Shown: positions 1-11,100 of the stretch, one piece after another
Layout of the letters: the number at the start of each line of letters is the position of its first letter
How positions within the stretch are numbered: position 1 is the stretch's first letter
Source: Cellulophaga sp. 20_2_10
GTDB lineage: Bacteria; Bacteroidota; Bacteroidia; Flavobacteriales; Flavobacteriaceae
Length of the DNA stretch: 64,000 nt
Direction: 5' to 3'
Assembly (NCBI RefSeq): GCF_023476645.1
Contig: NZ_JAMCOJ010000003.1
Location: 372,001 to 436,000 of the forward strand
Program-made: the position numbers and the translations under genes
The notes under the pieces: model-generated
Told to the model about the DNA's origin: nothing
What the model saw: only the letters and a program-made list of their open reading frames with translations
Database searches by the model: none

Positions 1-398
1 ATGTATGGCATAACTATAAAACCTTGTTTTACCAATTCTTCAGCAGCTTTTAAAGTTTCTATTGGGTCTGGTAGTAAGTATTTTGGATCTGGATGAATTT
101 CTAACTTTACCCAGTTTGTCTCTAATGCTTCTCTGGATAATTGCGCCGCAAAAACAGCTTCTTTAGCTGTACGTACTCCAGATGTGTTTGGTAAAAGGTT
201 TATTCTAGAATGATTTAAATGAGATAAGATATCGTCATTTTTATCGGCTACGTCCACACGTTTTAAAGCAACAGTTACCAGCTCACTTTCTGAGGCTAAT
301 AAAGCATCTTTCATAACTGTTGAAGCGCTAAATTTTCCGGTTCCAGTAAACAAACGAGATGTAAATGTTTTGTCTCCTATTTTTAAATTATCATTCAT
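1..398 (-). CDS. thiG: Thiazole synthase ThiG, 3' end missing at window edge
   Basis: The reading frame is open from an ATG at 396-398 to the left edge (about 132 codons). The N-terminus reads [21 protein letters not shown], the start typical of ThiG, and later has VALKRVDV and [15 protein letters not shown], matching the TIM-barrel thiazole synthase. Known role: it forms the thiazole phosphate ring of thiamine from deoxyxylulose phosphate, dehydroglycine and ThiS thiocarboxylate. The start overlaps the thiE stop (391-393) by 8 bases, so translation is probably coupled to thiE. The Schiff-base lysine region and C-terminus lie outside the window or near its edge, so completeness cannot be judged. 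Confidence 0.93.
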   Translation of the reverse strand, partial: MNDNLKIGDKTFTSRLFTGTGKFSASTVMKDALLASESELVTVALKRVDVADKNDDILSHLNHSRINLLPNTSGVRTAKEAVFAAQLSREALETNWVKLEIHPDPKYLLPDPIETLKAAEELVKQGFIVMPY

Positions 399-1050
399 CG
401 TTTTTCTTTTGGTCAAATTTGTACACTTGTTCTTGGGTAGCAGGTGTACTAAGTATGTTGTTTAAAGTAGCAATATTATTAAAGTTGCTTGTAATTTCTC
501 CGGATACGGCAATACCGTAAATTCCTGTTTTTAATAATTCAGGTACATCTGGTATTGTTATTCCGCCTATTGCAATTATTGGCGTGTCTGTTTTTAACTC
601 GCTTAAAATTGCTTGGTAACCTTCTAAGCCTAAAGTTGGACTTAAATTTTGTTTTGTTTTTGTGAACTTATATGGTCCTAAACCAATGTAGTCTACCTCT
701 TTTTTTAGTAAATTTTCACAATCTTCCAAGGTGTTAGCAGTACCACCAATACTAAACCATTTTCCTAAATACTCTCTTGCTTCTAAAGGGCAAGCATCGG
801 TTTTACCTAAATGCACACCATCTGCTTTTACTTCTTTAGCAATTTTGTAGTGATCATTTATTAATAATCTTGTTTGAAAATGTGCTGTAATTTCCCTTGC
901 TTTTAATGCTGTTTGTAGCACTGTTTCTTCATCTACATTTTTTAGACGTAACTGAATCCAATCTGCGCCAGAAGAACACGCGTTTTGTATGTTTGCTAAA
1001 TGTATTTCTGGAGTCTCACCTTGACTTATATAATGTAATTTACTAATCAT
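391..1050 (-). CDS. thiE: Thiamine-phosphate synthase ThiE
   Basis: This 219-residue protein condenses hydroxymethylpyrimidine diphosphate with thiazole phosphate in the cytoplasm. Family motifs are complete: WIQLRLKN near residue 32, [21 protein letters not shown] (residues about 62-82), the [10 protein letters not shown] stretch near 102, [13 protein letters not shown] near 121 and a C-terminal phosphate-binding IIAIGGI. Its ATG shares one base with the stop of the upstream thiE-like gene (TAATG junction) and its 3' end overlaps thiG. It is therefore a translationally coupled member of the riboswitch-controlled thi operon. Confidence 0.95.
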   Translation of the reverse strand: MISKLHYISQGETPEIHLANIQNACSSGADWIQLRLKNVDEETVLQTALKAREITAHFQTRLLINDHYKIAKEVKADGVHLGKTDACPLEAREYLGKWFSIGGTANTLEDCENLLKKEVDYIGLGPYKFTKTKQNLSPTLGLEGYQAILSELKTDTPIIAIGGITIPDVPELLKTGIYGIAVSGEITSNFNNIATLNNILSTPATQEQVYKFDQKKNDE

Positions 1051-1658
1051 TATTTTCTGTTTTTTGTGCTAGATAAAAATACGTTATCTATTTGTTTAAA
1101 TTCCTCTACGGGCTTTTCTGTGTTCCAAATTCCACCTAAAACACCAACACCTTTGTATCCTAAATCTAGGGTTTCTTTTATGTTTTTTGATGTGATACCA
1201 CCCATACCAATAGTAAACTTATCTATACCGTTTACATTAAACTCTTTTCCTAGGTATCCCTTTTTAGAGATTGATGAAAAAACAGGGCTAAGTAAATGAT
1301 AATCGAACTCCAATTCACAATTCTCTAGCGCTTTTGGGTCGTGAAACGAACTACTTATGGTTTTGCCTGACATTTGCAAACCATTAAAATATCCTTTACC
1401 ATTTTCTATAACGTCTATTCTTTTTTGCTCTTGAAAATGAATGCCTTTTAGATTAAAACTATTTACTAGTTCGTGAAAATAATGCACCACAATACGGTTG
1501 TGATATTGGGGCTCTATTTTATTTAAATAGGCAGTGTGTTCTTGTAGATTTTTAAGGGGTTTTCTAAAATGATAATACTGCAAGCCAGCCTTAAATAACT
1601 GATGAAGTATTTCTATTTCATTAGGTACGTCTTTTTCTGGAGCTATTAGTACAATCAT
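1050..1658 (-). CDS. ThiE/TenI-like protein, second copy with degenerate active site
   Basis: This 202-residue TIM-barrel protein is of the ThiE/TenI family. Recognisable parts are YYHFRKP near residue 28, the HYHLLSPVF-like segment near residue 121 (here DYHLLSPVFSSISKKGYLG) and GMGGITSKN near residue 152. Compared with the neighbouring ThiE, the substrate loop INDHYKIA is replaced by VVHYFHEL and HLG by HFQ, so thiamine-phosphate synthase activity is doubtful. By analogy with TenI, a thiazole tautomerase role in the same pathway is possible; this is inference. The gap from thiC is 238 bases, unusually long for this operon, while it joins thiE with a one-base overlap. Confidence 0.8.
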   Translation of the reverse strand: MIVLIAPEKDVPNEIEILHQLFKAGLQYYHFRKPLKNLQEHTAYLNKIEPQYHNRIVVHYFHELVNSFNLKGIHFQEQKRIDVIENGKGYFNGLQMSGKTISSSFHDPKALENCELEFDYHLLSPVFSSISKKGYLGKEFNVNGIDKFTIGMGGITSKNIKETLDLGYKGVGVLGGIWNTEKPVEEFKQIDNVFLSSTKNRK

Positions 1659-1813
1659 TTTTTAAGGGTTTTGTTTTAAATGTTTTTGAAACAATTTTTT
1701 ATGGCTCAAAATTACTAGAATTGATAATGATTACGCTGGTATAATTACTTTATTCTTTTATAAAATAAATTGGAGTAAACTGGTAACATAGAGTTAGGGA
1801 TTGTAGTGGCATC

Positions 1814-1835
1814 CTTTTGCTTTTTTTTGCAAAAG
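1814..1835. repeat. Small inverted repeat, 7-bp arms
   Basis: Arms CTTTTGC (1814-1820) and GCAAAAG (1829-1835) flank eight T residues. It lies in the thiC to thiE-like spacer, next to a second hairpin. Its role is unknown. Confidence 0.4.
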
Positions 1836-1852
1836 ATATAAAGGAAAGCCTG

Positions 1853-1881
1853 CCTACGCCTTACTTAGTAAAAGGCGTAGG
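1853..1881. repeat. Perfect 10-bp inverted repeat in the thiC to thiE-like spacer
   Basis: CCTACGCCTT (1853-1862) and AAGGCGTAGG (1872-1881) form a GC-rich stem with a 9-base loop. It stands out in otherwise AT-rich DNA. On the minus strand it is not followed by a clean T run, so it is a poor intrinsic terminator. It may set the thiC to thiE ratio by attenuating transcription or protecting the thiC mRNA end (inference). Confidence 0.5.
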
Positions 1882-1896
1882 AACTTCCACTTTATA

Positions 1897-3780
<1,884 letters not shown>

Positions 3781-3984
3781 TTACCCTCCTTGAGCTGGTT
3801 GTATTAGTAATACATTGTCGTTGGGTTGTAAAAAGGTAGAGCTCCAAATAGCTTTAGGTACTACAGCGCTGTTAATAGCAATAGCAATACCTAGAGTGTT
3901 TAAATCTAGAGTCTGTATTAATTGCAACACGTTGGTTTCTCTGGGAACTTGGTGTTGCGTGTTATTTACGTTTATGGGTATCAT
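3781..3984 (-). CDS. thiS: Sulfur carrier protein ThiS
   Basis: This 67-residue ubiquitin-like protein ends in the diagnostic Gly-Gly (PAQGG) that is adenylated and thiocarboxylated to donate sulfur to ThiG. IAIAINSAVVPK and NDNVLLIQPAQGG match the beta-grasp fold. It is the first gene of the thi operon, about 125 bases downstream of the riboswitch aptamer. That leader is long enough to hold an expression platform. Confidence 0.95.
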   Translation of the reverse strand: MIPINVNNTQHQVPRETNVLQLIQTLDLNTLGIAIAINSAVVPKAIWSSTFLQPNDNVLLIQPAQGG

Positions 3985-4048
3985 AGAGATACATTTTAAG
4001 TGCTAGGTTATAGCGTTAAAAAATCCAATTAAATCGTAAACTGTGTGT

Positions 4049-4075
4049 GAAAATGCATTTTCCCGAAACGGAAAG
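4049..4075 (-). promoter_or_regulatory. Possible riboswitch expression platform
   Basis: The thi leader between aptamer and thiS has a 14-bp palindrome GAAAATGCATTTTC (4049-4062) directly followed by a small hairpin with a 3-base loop (about 4061-4074). No T-rich terminator follows, so control may act on translation or through Rho. The assignment is inference from position. Confidence 0.35.
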
Positions 4076-4107
4076 ACATTAAAAGATAGAAATCATAAAA
4101 AGAATTC

Positions 4108-4186
4108 AACTTTTCCCTTCGGCTGTACTAACAGCATCAGGTTCAAAGGGTATTTCTCAGTTCTTAAAAAGAACACCCCTAAAGTT
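4108..4186 (-). ncRNA. TPP riboswitch (THI element)
   Basis: Read on the minus strand, the leader contains the THI-box core: GGGGTGT, then CTGAGA, ATACCCTTGAACCTGAT and GCCGAAGGGAA in the canonical order. P1 is closed by AACTTT (minus strand of 4181-4186) with AAAGTT (minus strand of 4108-4113). Known function: thiamine pyrophosphate binding lowers expression of the downstream thi genes. The segment lies just after a strong promoter and ahead of thiS, as expected. Confidence 0.95.
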
Positions 4187-4193
4187 TACACTC

Positions 4194-4223
4194 CAAATGT
4201 AAGCTCTATTTTTTAACTAGCAA
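4194..4223 (-). promoter_or_regulatory. Promoter of the thiamine operon
   Basis: On the minus strand TTG (4221-4223) is followed after 19 bases by TACATTTG (4194-4201), the Bacteroidota -33/-7 consensus. Transcription would begin a few bases before the riboswitch P1 stem, so almost the whole leader is aptamer plus platform. Confidence 0.75.
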
Positions 4224-4242
4224 TAGCTATGCTAAATAATTT

Positions 4243-4270
4243 TTTGGTTATCTGTAAACCACTAACTTTG
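4243..4270 (+). promoter_or_regulatory. Promoter of queG, near-leaderless
   Basis: TTTG (4243-4246), a 16-base spacer and TAACTTTG (4263-4270) resemble the Bacteroidota promoter. The ATG of queG begins only 7 bases after the -7 element, so the mRNA would have almost no 5' leader. It is divergent from the thi promoter 20 bases away. Confidence 0.6.
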
Positions 4271-4277
4271 CTTTGTG

Positions 4278-5207
4278 ATGCTACCTATTGTAAATAAAGA
4301 AAAAGTAACCGCTTTACTAAAAGAAGAAGCCAAGCGCCTTGGATTTTTATCTTGTGGTGTGTCTAAGGCCGAATTTTTAGAAGAGGAAGCACCACGATTG
4401 GAAAATTGGTTGAATAAGAATATGAATGGTCAAATGTCTTATATGGAAAACCATTTTGACAAACGTTTAGATCCTACAAAACTTGTAGAAGGTTCTAAAT
4501 CTGTGATTTCATTACTATTAAATTACTATCCTGAAGAAACTCAAGGTGATGATGCGTTAAAGATATCTAAATATGCATATGGGCAAGATTATCACCATAT
4601 AATAAAATCTAAATTACGAGAGTTACAAGAATTTATGACAGATACTATTGGCGAAGTTGGCGGTAGGGCATTTGTAGATTCGGCCCCCGTTTTAGATAAA
4701 GCTTGGGCGGCAAAAAGTGGTTTGGGTTGGATTGGTAAAAACAGTAATTTAATAACTCAGAGGGTTGGTTCTTTTTATTTTATAGCGGAGTTAATTGTAG
4801 ATATAGAATTGGCTTATGATAGTGTTGTAACAGACCATTGTGGCACGTGTACAGCCTGTATAGATGCTTGTCCAACACAGGCAATTGTAGATCCTTACGT
4901 GGTAGATGGCAGCAAGTGTATTTCTTATTTTACAATTGAATTAAAAAATGAAATACCAATAGAAGTAAAGGATAAGTTTGACGATTGGGTTTTTGGATGT
5001 GATGTTTGTCAAGATGTTTGCCCTTGGAACAAATTTTCTAAACCGCACCAAGAGCCATTATTTAATCCGCACCCAGATTTACTATCTATGACAAAGAAAG
5101 ATTGGGAAGAAATAACGGAAGATGTTTTTAGAAAGGTTTTTCAGAAATCTGCCGTAAAACGTACCAAGTTCTCGGGGTTACAGCGCAACATAGAATTTTT
5201 AAAATAA
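4278..5207 (+). CDS. queG: Epoxyqueuosine reductase QueG
   Basis: This 309-residue cobalamin-dependent enzyme reduces epoxyqueuosine to queuosine in tRNA. It has two 4Fe-4S cysteine motifs, [12 protein letters not shown] (about residues 193-204) and [10 protein letters not shown] (about 239-248), and the [23 protein letters not shown] segment that carries the catalytic Asp in the family. The ATG at 4278 is preferred to the in-frame GTG at 4275, because the -7 promoter element ends at 4270 and leaves no room for more leader. It is transcribed alone, divergently from the thi operon. Confidence 0.94.
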   Translation: MLPIVNKEKVTALLKEEAKRLGFLSCGVSKAEFLEEEAPRLENWLNKNMNGQMSYMENHFDKRLDPTKLVEGSKSVISLLLNYYPEETQGDDALKISKYAYGQDYHHIIKSKLRELQEFMTDTIGEVGGRAFVDSAPVLDKAWAAKSGLGWIGKNSNLITQRVGSFYFIAELIVDIELAYDSVVTDHCGTCTACIDACPTQAIVDPYVVDGSKCISYFTIELKNEIPIEVKDKFDDWVFGCDVCQDVCPWNKFSKPHQEPLFNPHPDLLSMTKKDWEEITEDVFRKVFQKSAVKRTKFSGLQRNIEFLK

Positions 5208-5235
5208 TAGTATAAGTTAATTGACGGGATACTCG

Positions 5236-5243
5236 TAAATTTG
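5236..5243 (+). promoter_or_regulatory. -7 element upstream of the malic enzyme gene
   Basis: TAAATTTG precedes the ATG at 5263 by 19 bases. No -33 TTG stands at the usual spacing. Confidence 0.5.
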
Positions 5244-5262
5244 CATCTTAAAATTAGAAACA

Positions 5263-7560
5263 ATGAGCAACGAGAAGAATAGAAGAGAAGCTTTAATTTA
5301 TCATGCGAAACCGCAACCGGGTAAAATTAAAATTGTTCCTACTAAGCCTTATGCAACACAAAGAGATTTGGCATTAGCGTACTCTCCAGGTGTAGCAGAG
5401 CCTTGTTTAGAGATATTTAAAGACAAAGAAAATGCCTACAAATACACCTCTAAAGGTAATTTAGTAGCTATAATTACCAACGGTACTGCGGTATTAGGAT
5501 TGGGAGATATTGGTCCGGAAGCATCTAAGCCAGTAATGGAAGGAAAAGCATTGTTGTTTAAGATTTTTTCTGATATAGATGGTGTAGATATAGAGATTGA
5601 TACTAAAGATGTAGATAAGTTTGTAGAAACTGTAAAAATGATAGCACCTACTTTTGGTGGTATAAATTTAGAAGATATTAGTGCTCCTGCTGCCTTTGAA
5701 ATAGAACGTAGGTTAAAAGAGGAATTAGATATTCCTGTAATGCACGATGATCAACACGGTACTGCAATTATTTCTGCTGCTGCATTGTTAAATGCATTAG
5801 AGATTGCAGGAAAAAAAATTGATGAAGTACGTATTGTAATAAGTGGTGCTGGTGCAGCCGCTGTTTCTTGTACAAGATTGTATAAAGCATTTGGTGCTAA
5901 GGACGAGAATATTGTAATGCTAGATAGTAAAGGTGTTATACGTTCTGATAGAGAAAACTTGTCTAAAGAAAAATTAGAGTTTGCATCTGACAGAAAAATA
6001 GATACACTAGATGAAGCAATGGTAGACGCAGATGTATTTGTAGGTCTTTCCGTTGCAAACATTGTATCTCCAGAGATGTTAGTATCTATGGCTAAAAAGC
6101 CAATTGTTTTTGCTATGGCAAATCCTAATCCGGAGATAGAATACAATGTGGCCGTAGCTGCTAGAAAAGACATTATTATGGCTACAGGAAGATCTGATCA
6201 TCCTAACCAGGTAAATAATGTTCTTGGTTTTCCTTTTATTTTTAGAGGAGCTTTGGATGTTAGAGCAACCGGTATTAATGAGGCTATGAAAATGGCAGCG
6301 GTTAAAGCAATAGCGAAATTAGCGAAAGAGCCAGTACCAGAGCAAGTTAATATTGCATACGGAGAAACAAGATTAACTTTTGGTGAAGATTATATAATTC
6401 CAAAACCTTTTGACCCTAGATTAATTGCTGAAATTCCTTTAGCTGTAGCAAAAGCTGCTATGGAAAGTGGTATAGCAAAACAACCTATTGAAGATTGGGA
6501 TAAGTATAAAGAAGAATTAATTAGACGTTCTGGAAACGATAATAAAGTTGTTCGTTTACTGCATAACAGAGCAAAAGCAAGTCCTAAAAGAATTGTTTTT
6601 GCAGAGGCAGATCATTTAGATGTTTTAAAGGCGGCGCAAATAGCATATGAAGAAGGTATTGCAGAGCCAATTTTATTAGGTAAAAAAGAAACAATTTTAG
6701 AGCTTAAAGCGGAATTAGAATTTGATGCTGATATAGAAATTATAGATACTAAAGCAACCGAGTCTAAGGGACAGCGTACTATATATGCAACTAAGTTTTG
6801 GGAAAATAGAAAACGTAAAGGAGTTACGTTTTACTATGCTAAAGCTAAAATGAGAGAGCGTAACTATTTTGGTTCTATGATGGTTGAGACAGGAGATGCT
6901 GACGGAATGATTTCTGGTTACTCTAGAGCATACCCAACAGTTGTAAAACCAGTTTTTGAAGTAATTGGTAGAGCTTCTAATGTGCAAAAGGCAGCTACAG
7001 TGAATATAATGGTTACAGAAAAAGGGCCATTATTTGTTGCAGATACCTCTATAAATATTAACCCTACAGCAGAAGAGTTAGCAGAAATAGCTTTAATGAC
7101 GGCTAATGTTGCTAAAACTTTTGGTTTTGATCCTGTTATAGCAATGACATCTTATGCAAACTTTGGTTCTTCTAGTGCACCAAATGCTGTAAAGGTTAGA
7201 AAAGCGGTAGAAATTCTTCATAAAAATCATCCAGATATGATTGTGGACGGTGAAATTCAAATGGATTTTGCTTTAAACAAAGAATTGTTACAAAGTCAAT
7301 TTCCTTTTTCTAAGCTAGCAGGAAAAAATGTAAATACATTTATTTTTCCAAACTTAGAGTCGGCCAACATTACCTATAAACTTATGAAAGAATTAAATAA
7401 TGCAGATTCTATTGGTCCTATAATGCTAGGGTTAAGTAAGTCTGTACATATTCTTCAACTAGGAGCAGATGTAGATGAAATGGTAAATATGACGGCAGTA
7501 GCAGTTATAGATGCACAAGAAAGAGAAAAGAGAAAAAAAGCGAAATCATCGACTAAATAA
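5263..7560 (+). CDS. maeB: NADP-dependent malic enzyme with phosphotransacetylase-like domain
   Basis: This 765-residue fusion catalyses oxidative decarboxylation of malate to pyruvate. The N-terminal half (about 1-430) carries YSPGVAEPC, the NGTAVLGLGDIGP metal/substrate region, MHDDQHGTA and the nucleotide-binding IVISGAGAAAVS. The C-terminal half (about 440-760) is phosphate acetyltransferase-like (RIVFAEADH, MVETGDADGMISG, GPIMLGLSKSVHIL). In characterised MaeB enzymes this half is regulatory rather than catalytic. The length matches the family. It is followed after 28 bases by ruvA. Confidence 0.95.
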   Translation: MSNEKNRREALIYHAKPQPGKIKIVPTKPYATQRDLALAYSPGVAEPCLEIFKDKENAYKYTSKGNLVAIITNGTAVLGLGDIGPEASKPVMEGKALLFKIFSDIDGVDIEIDTKDVDKFVETVKMIAPTFGGINLEDISAPAAFEIERRLKEELDIPVMHDDQHGTAIISAAALLNALEIAGKKIDEVRIVISGAGAAAVSCTRLYKAFGAKDENIVMLDSKGVIRSDRENLSKEKLEFASDRKIDTLDEAMVDADVFVGLSVANIVSPEMLVSMAKKPIVFAMANPNPEIEYNVAVAARKDIIMATGRSDHPNQVNNVLGFPFIFRGALDVRATGINEAMKMAAVKAIAKLAKEPVPEQVNIAYGETRLTFGEDYIIPKPFDPRLIAEIPLAVAKAAMESGIAKQPIEDWDKYKEELIRRSGNDNKVVRLLHNRAKASPKRIVFAEADHLDVLKAAQIAYEEGIAEPILLGKKETILELKAELEFDADIEIIDTKATESKGQRTIYATKFWENRKRKGVTFYYAKAKMRERNYFGSMMVETGDADGMISGYSRAYPTVVKPVFEVIGRASNVQKAATVNIMVTEKGPLFVADTSININPTAEELAEIALMTANVAKTFGFDPVIAMTSYANFGSSSAPNAVKVRKAVEILHKNHPDMIVDGEIQMDFALNKELLQSQFPFSKLAGKNVNTFIFPNLESANITYKLMKELNNADSIGPIMLGLSKSVHILQLGADVDEMVNMTAVAVIDAQEREKRKKAKSSTK

Positions 7561-7588
7561 ATAAAAAAAATCAACCTATACCATTCAT

Positions 7589-8170
7589 ATGATTACACAT
7601 TTAAGAGGAAAACTAGTAGAGAAAAATCCAACATTTTTAGTAATTGAGTGTAATGGTGTAGGTTATTTTGTAAACATATCACTGCATACCTTGTCTAAGG
7701 TGTCAGATGCAGAAAGCATACAATTGTTTACGCATTTACAAGTAAAAGAAGATTCGCATACACTGTTTGGTTTTGCAGAAAAATCTGAACGAGAAATTTT
7801 TAGACTTTTAATTTCAGTTTCTGGAATTGGTTCTAGTATTGCACGCACAATGTTATCGTCGTTATCACCTGCCCAAGTGAGAGATGCAATTGCAAGCGGG
7901 GATGTAGCAACTATACAATCTGTAAAAGGAATAGGAGCAAAAACCGCACAGCGTGTTATTTTAGATTTAAAAGATAAAGTGCTAAAAATATACGATATTG
8001 ATGAAGTTTCTACTTCTTCAAACAATACAAATAAAGAAGAAGCGTTATCTGCTTTAGAGGTTCTTGGTTTTGCACGTAAGCAAGCGGAAAAAACCGTTGA
8101 CAAGGTTGTTAGTCAGGACTCAACATTAAGCGTTGAAAACATTATTAAGTTGGCGCTGAAAAATTTGTAA
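7589..8170 (+). CDS. ruvA: Holliday junction branch migration protein RuvA
   Basis: This 193-residue DNA-binding protein works with RuvB in branch migration. It shows the N-terminal OB fold (MITHLRGKLVEK, then LFGFAEKSEREIFRLLISVSGIG), the helix-hairpin-helix KGIGAKTAQRVILDLKDK near residues 112-129, and a short C-terminal domain III (EEALSALEVLGF) that contacts RuvB. The length is typical. It is followed only 5 bases later by sprA, so the two are co-transcribed. Confidence 0.95.
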   Translation: MITHLRGKLVEKNPTFLVIECNGVGYFVNISLHTLSKVSDAESIQLFTHLQVKEDSHTLFGFAEKSEREIFRLLISVSGIGSSIARTMLSSLSPAQVRDAIASGDVATIQSVKGIGAKTAQRVILDLKDKVLKIYDIDEVSTSSNNTNKEEALSALEVLGFARKQAEKTVDKVVSQDSTLSVENIIKLALKNL

Positions 8171-8175
8171 TAAGT

Positions 8176-11100
8176 TTGAAAACAGGGGCAAAAAAAAATC
8201 TTTCACCATTATATAGATTCGTAATATTATGTGTGCTTTTCTTAGGTGCTGCGCCGTTTGCGTTTGCGCAAGAGGTTGGTGAACAAGAGACAGATTCTAC
8301 AAAAACAGGAGTGGCACTAGGTAAAATAGTATTGCCAAATCCTGATAGCATTATTTCTAAGTATACCTACGATTCTACTTTAGATAAATATGTGTACACA
8401 GAAACCGTTGGTGGCTTTAGTGTTAGCTATCCTATATACTTATCTCCGGACGAATATTTTGAGTTGGCCCGTAAAGAAGGAATGAAAGCTTACTTTAAGG
8501 AGAAAGCAGATGCATTTTCTGGCAAAAAAGAAGGTAGTGAAGAAGCTAGGAAAAACTTATTACCTAACTTTTATGTAAACAATAATTTTTTTCAATCTAT
8601 TTTTGGTGGTAATACTATAGAGGTTATTCCAACAGGTTCTGTTGCAATGGACTTAGGTGTTATTTGGCAAAAAAATGATAATCCGTCTTTATCTCCAAGA
8701 CAACGTACTAATATGTCTTTCGATTTTGATCAGCAAATACAGTTAAGTATGCTGGGTAAAATTGGAGAAAGATTACAGGTTAGTGCAGATTACAACACAG
8801 AGGCAACTTTTGATTTTCAGAACTTAGTAAAATTAGATTATACGCCTACAGAGGACGATATTATACAGAAAATAGAAATTGGTAATGTAAGTATGCCGTT
8901 AAATAGCTCTTTAATAACAGGAGCTCAAAGTTTATTTGGTGTAAAAACACAATTACAATTTGGTAAAACATTAGTAACCGCAGTCTTGTCTGAACAGCGT
9001 TCGCAAAATAATACAGTCGTTGCGCAAGGTGGTGGTACTGTAGAAGAGTTTTCTTTTTCGGCTTTAGATTATGATGAAGACAAGCACTTTTTTTTAGCAC
9101 AGTACTTTAGAGATAATTATGATGTTGCCCTAGAGAATTACCCATACATACGTAGTCAGGTACAAATTACAAGGCTAGAGGTTTGGGTAACAAACAGAAG
9201 ACAAGAAACATTAAATGTAAGAAACGTAGTAGCTGTACAAGATTTAGGTGAATCTGGATCTGATCAAACAAGGATTGGAAAAAGTGGCGGTGCTCCTGCC
9301 GGATTTTTCAACACTAGTGCTGCAGCGGGTAATTTACCTTTAAACAATGCCAATGATTATGATCCTGCGTTAATTGGTAACGGAGGAGCATTAACAAATC
9401 AAATTAGAGATATTGCAACAGTGCAAGCTGGTTTTAATGTTCCAGGTTATACAGTAAATCAAGGATTTGATTATACAATTTTAGAAAACGCTAGAAAATT
9501 AGATATTAGTAAAGGTGAGTATGTATTTCATCCTCAATTAGGTTACATCTCTTTAAGTCAGCGCTTAAGTAATGATGAGGTTTTAGCTGTTGCTTTTCAA
9601 TATACCTACCAAGGTCAGGTATATCAAGTAGGTGAATTTGCCAATGGAGGATTAGAAGCAACTTCTGTTTCTGCTGGTGTTACACCAGTGGTAGAAAACA
9701 ATACGTTGGTATTAAAGCTTTTAAAGAGTAACATTACTGCAGTACAAGATCCTATCTGGGATTTAATGATGAAGAACATCTATAATACGGGTGCATATCA
9801 ATTAAGTCAAGAAGATTTTAAACTTAATATATTATACACAGATCCAACACCAAGAAACTATATTACACCCGTAGCAGAAGGTCCTGGTACTGGTTGGCCA
9901 ACAACTCCAAAACCATTGCAAGAGCGTATACTTTTAGATGTGTTTAATTTAGATAGATTAAATGCTTATAATGATATACAGTCTGGTGGAGATGGATTTT
10001 TTGATTATGTAGAAGGCTTAACAATAGATTCGCAAAACGGAAATATAATTTTCACCAAAGTAGAACCTTTTGGAGAGTATATTTTTGAAGAATTAGGTGG
10101 TGGTACTTACGATTTAGATAACGATCAAGGGTATAACGACAACCAGAAAAAGTATGTATACAGAAATATGTACTCTCGGACTAAGTCAGCAGCTTTAGAA
10201 GATGCAGATAAAAATAAATTCTTAATAAAAGGGAAGTATAAATCACAAGGTATAAATGGTATTCCTATTGGAGCTTTTAATGTGCCAAGAGGATCTGTAC
10301 GTGTTAATGCTGGTGGTAGACAATTGCAAGAAGGTATAGATTATACAGTAAATTATCAGGCTGGTACGGTGCAAATTCTAGACCCTAGTTTAGAAGCTAG
10401 TAATACACCAATTAATATATCGGTAGAAAACAATGCAGTTTTTGGACAACAAACAAGGCGTTTTACAGGAGTTAATGTTGAGCATCAATTTAATGAGAAA
10501 TTTGTTTTAGGCGGTACTTTTTTAAACTTAAACGAACGTCCTTTAACTCAGAAATCATCTTACGGTGTAGAGCCAGTTAACAATACAATGTTTGGTTTAA
10601 ATGGTAATTTCTCTACAGAGGTACCGTACTTAACTAGATTGGTGAATAAATTACCGAACATAGACACAGATGTGCCATCTAATTTATCGGTACGTGGTGA
10701 GGTTGCTTTTTTGCGTCCTAACTCTCCTAAAAATGCAAATTTTGAAGGGGAAACTACAACGTATGTAGATGATTTTGAAGGCGCACAGTCTTTAATAGAT
10801 ATTAGATCTTCTTTAGGTTGGTATTTAGCGAGTACACCATTGGAGTTTGGAGATCCTAGCGGACAATTATACGGTAGTTCTCCAGATGATTCAGACAACT
10901 TAAGAAACGGGTTTGGAAGAGCTAAAATGGCTTGGTACTCTATAGACCGTACATTTTATTCTAACCAAAGACCATCTGGAATTAATGATAATGATGTGTC
11001 GTTAAACGCAACTAGAAGAGTTTTTATAGATGAGATTTTTCCTAAAGTAGAAATTGCACAAGGGCAAACAACAACACAAGGAACATTAGATTTAGCGTAT

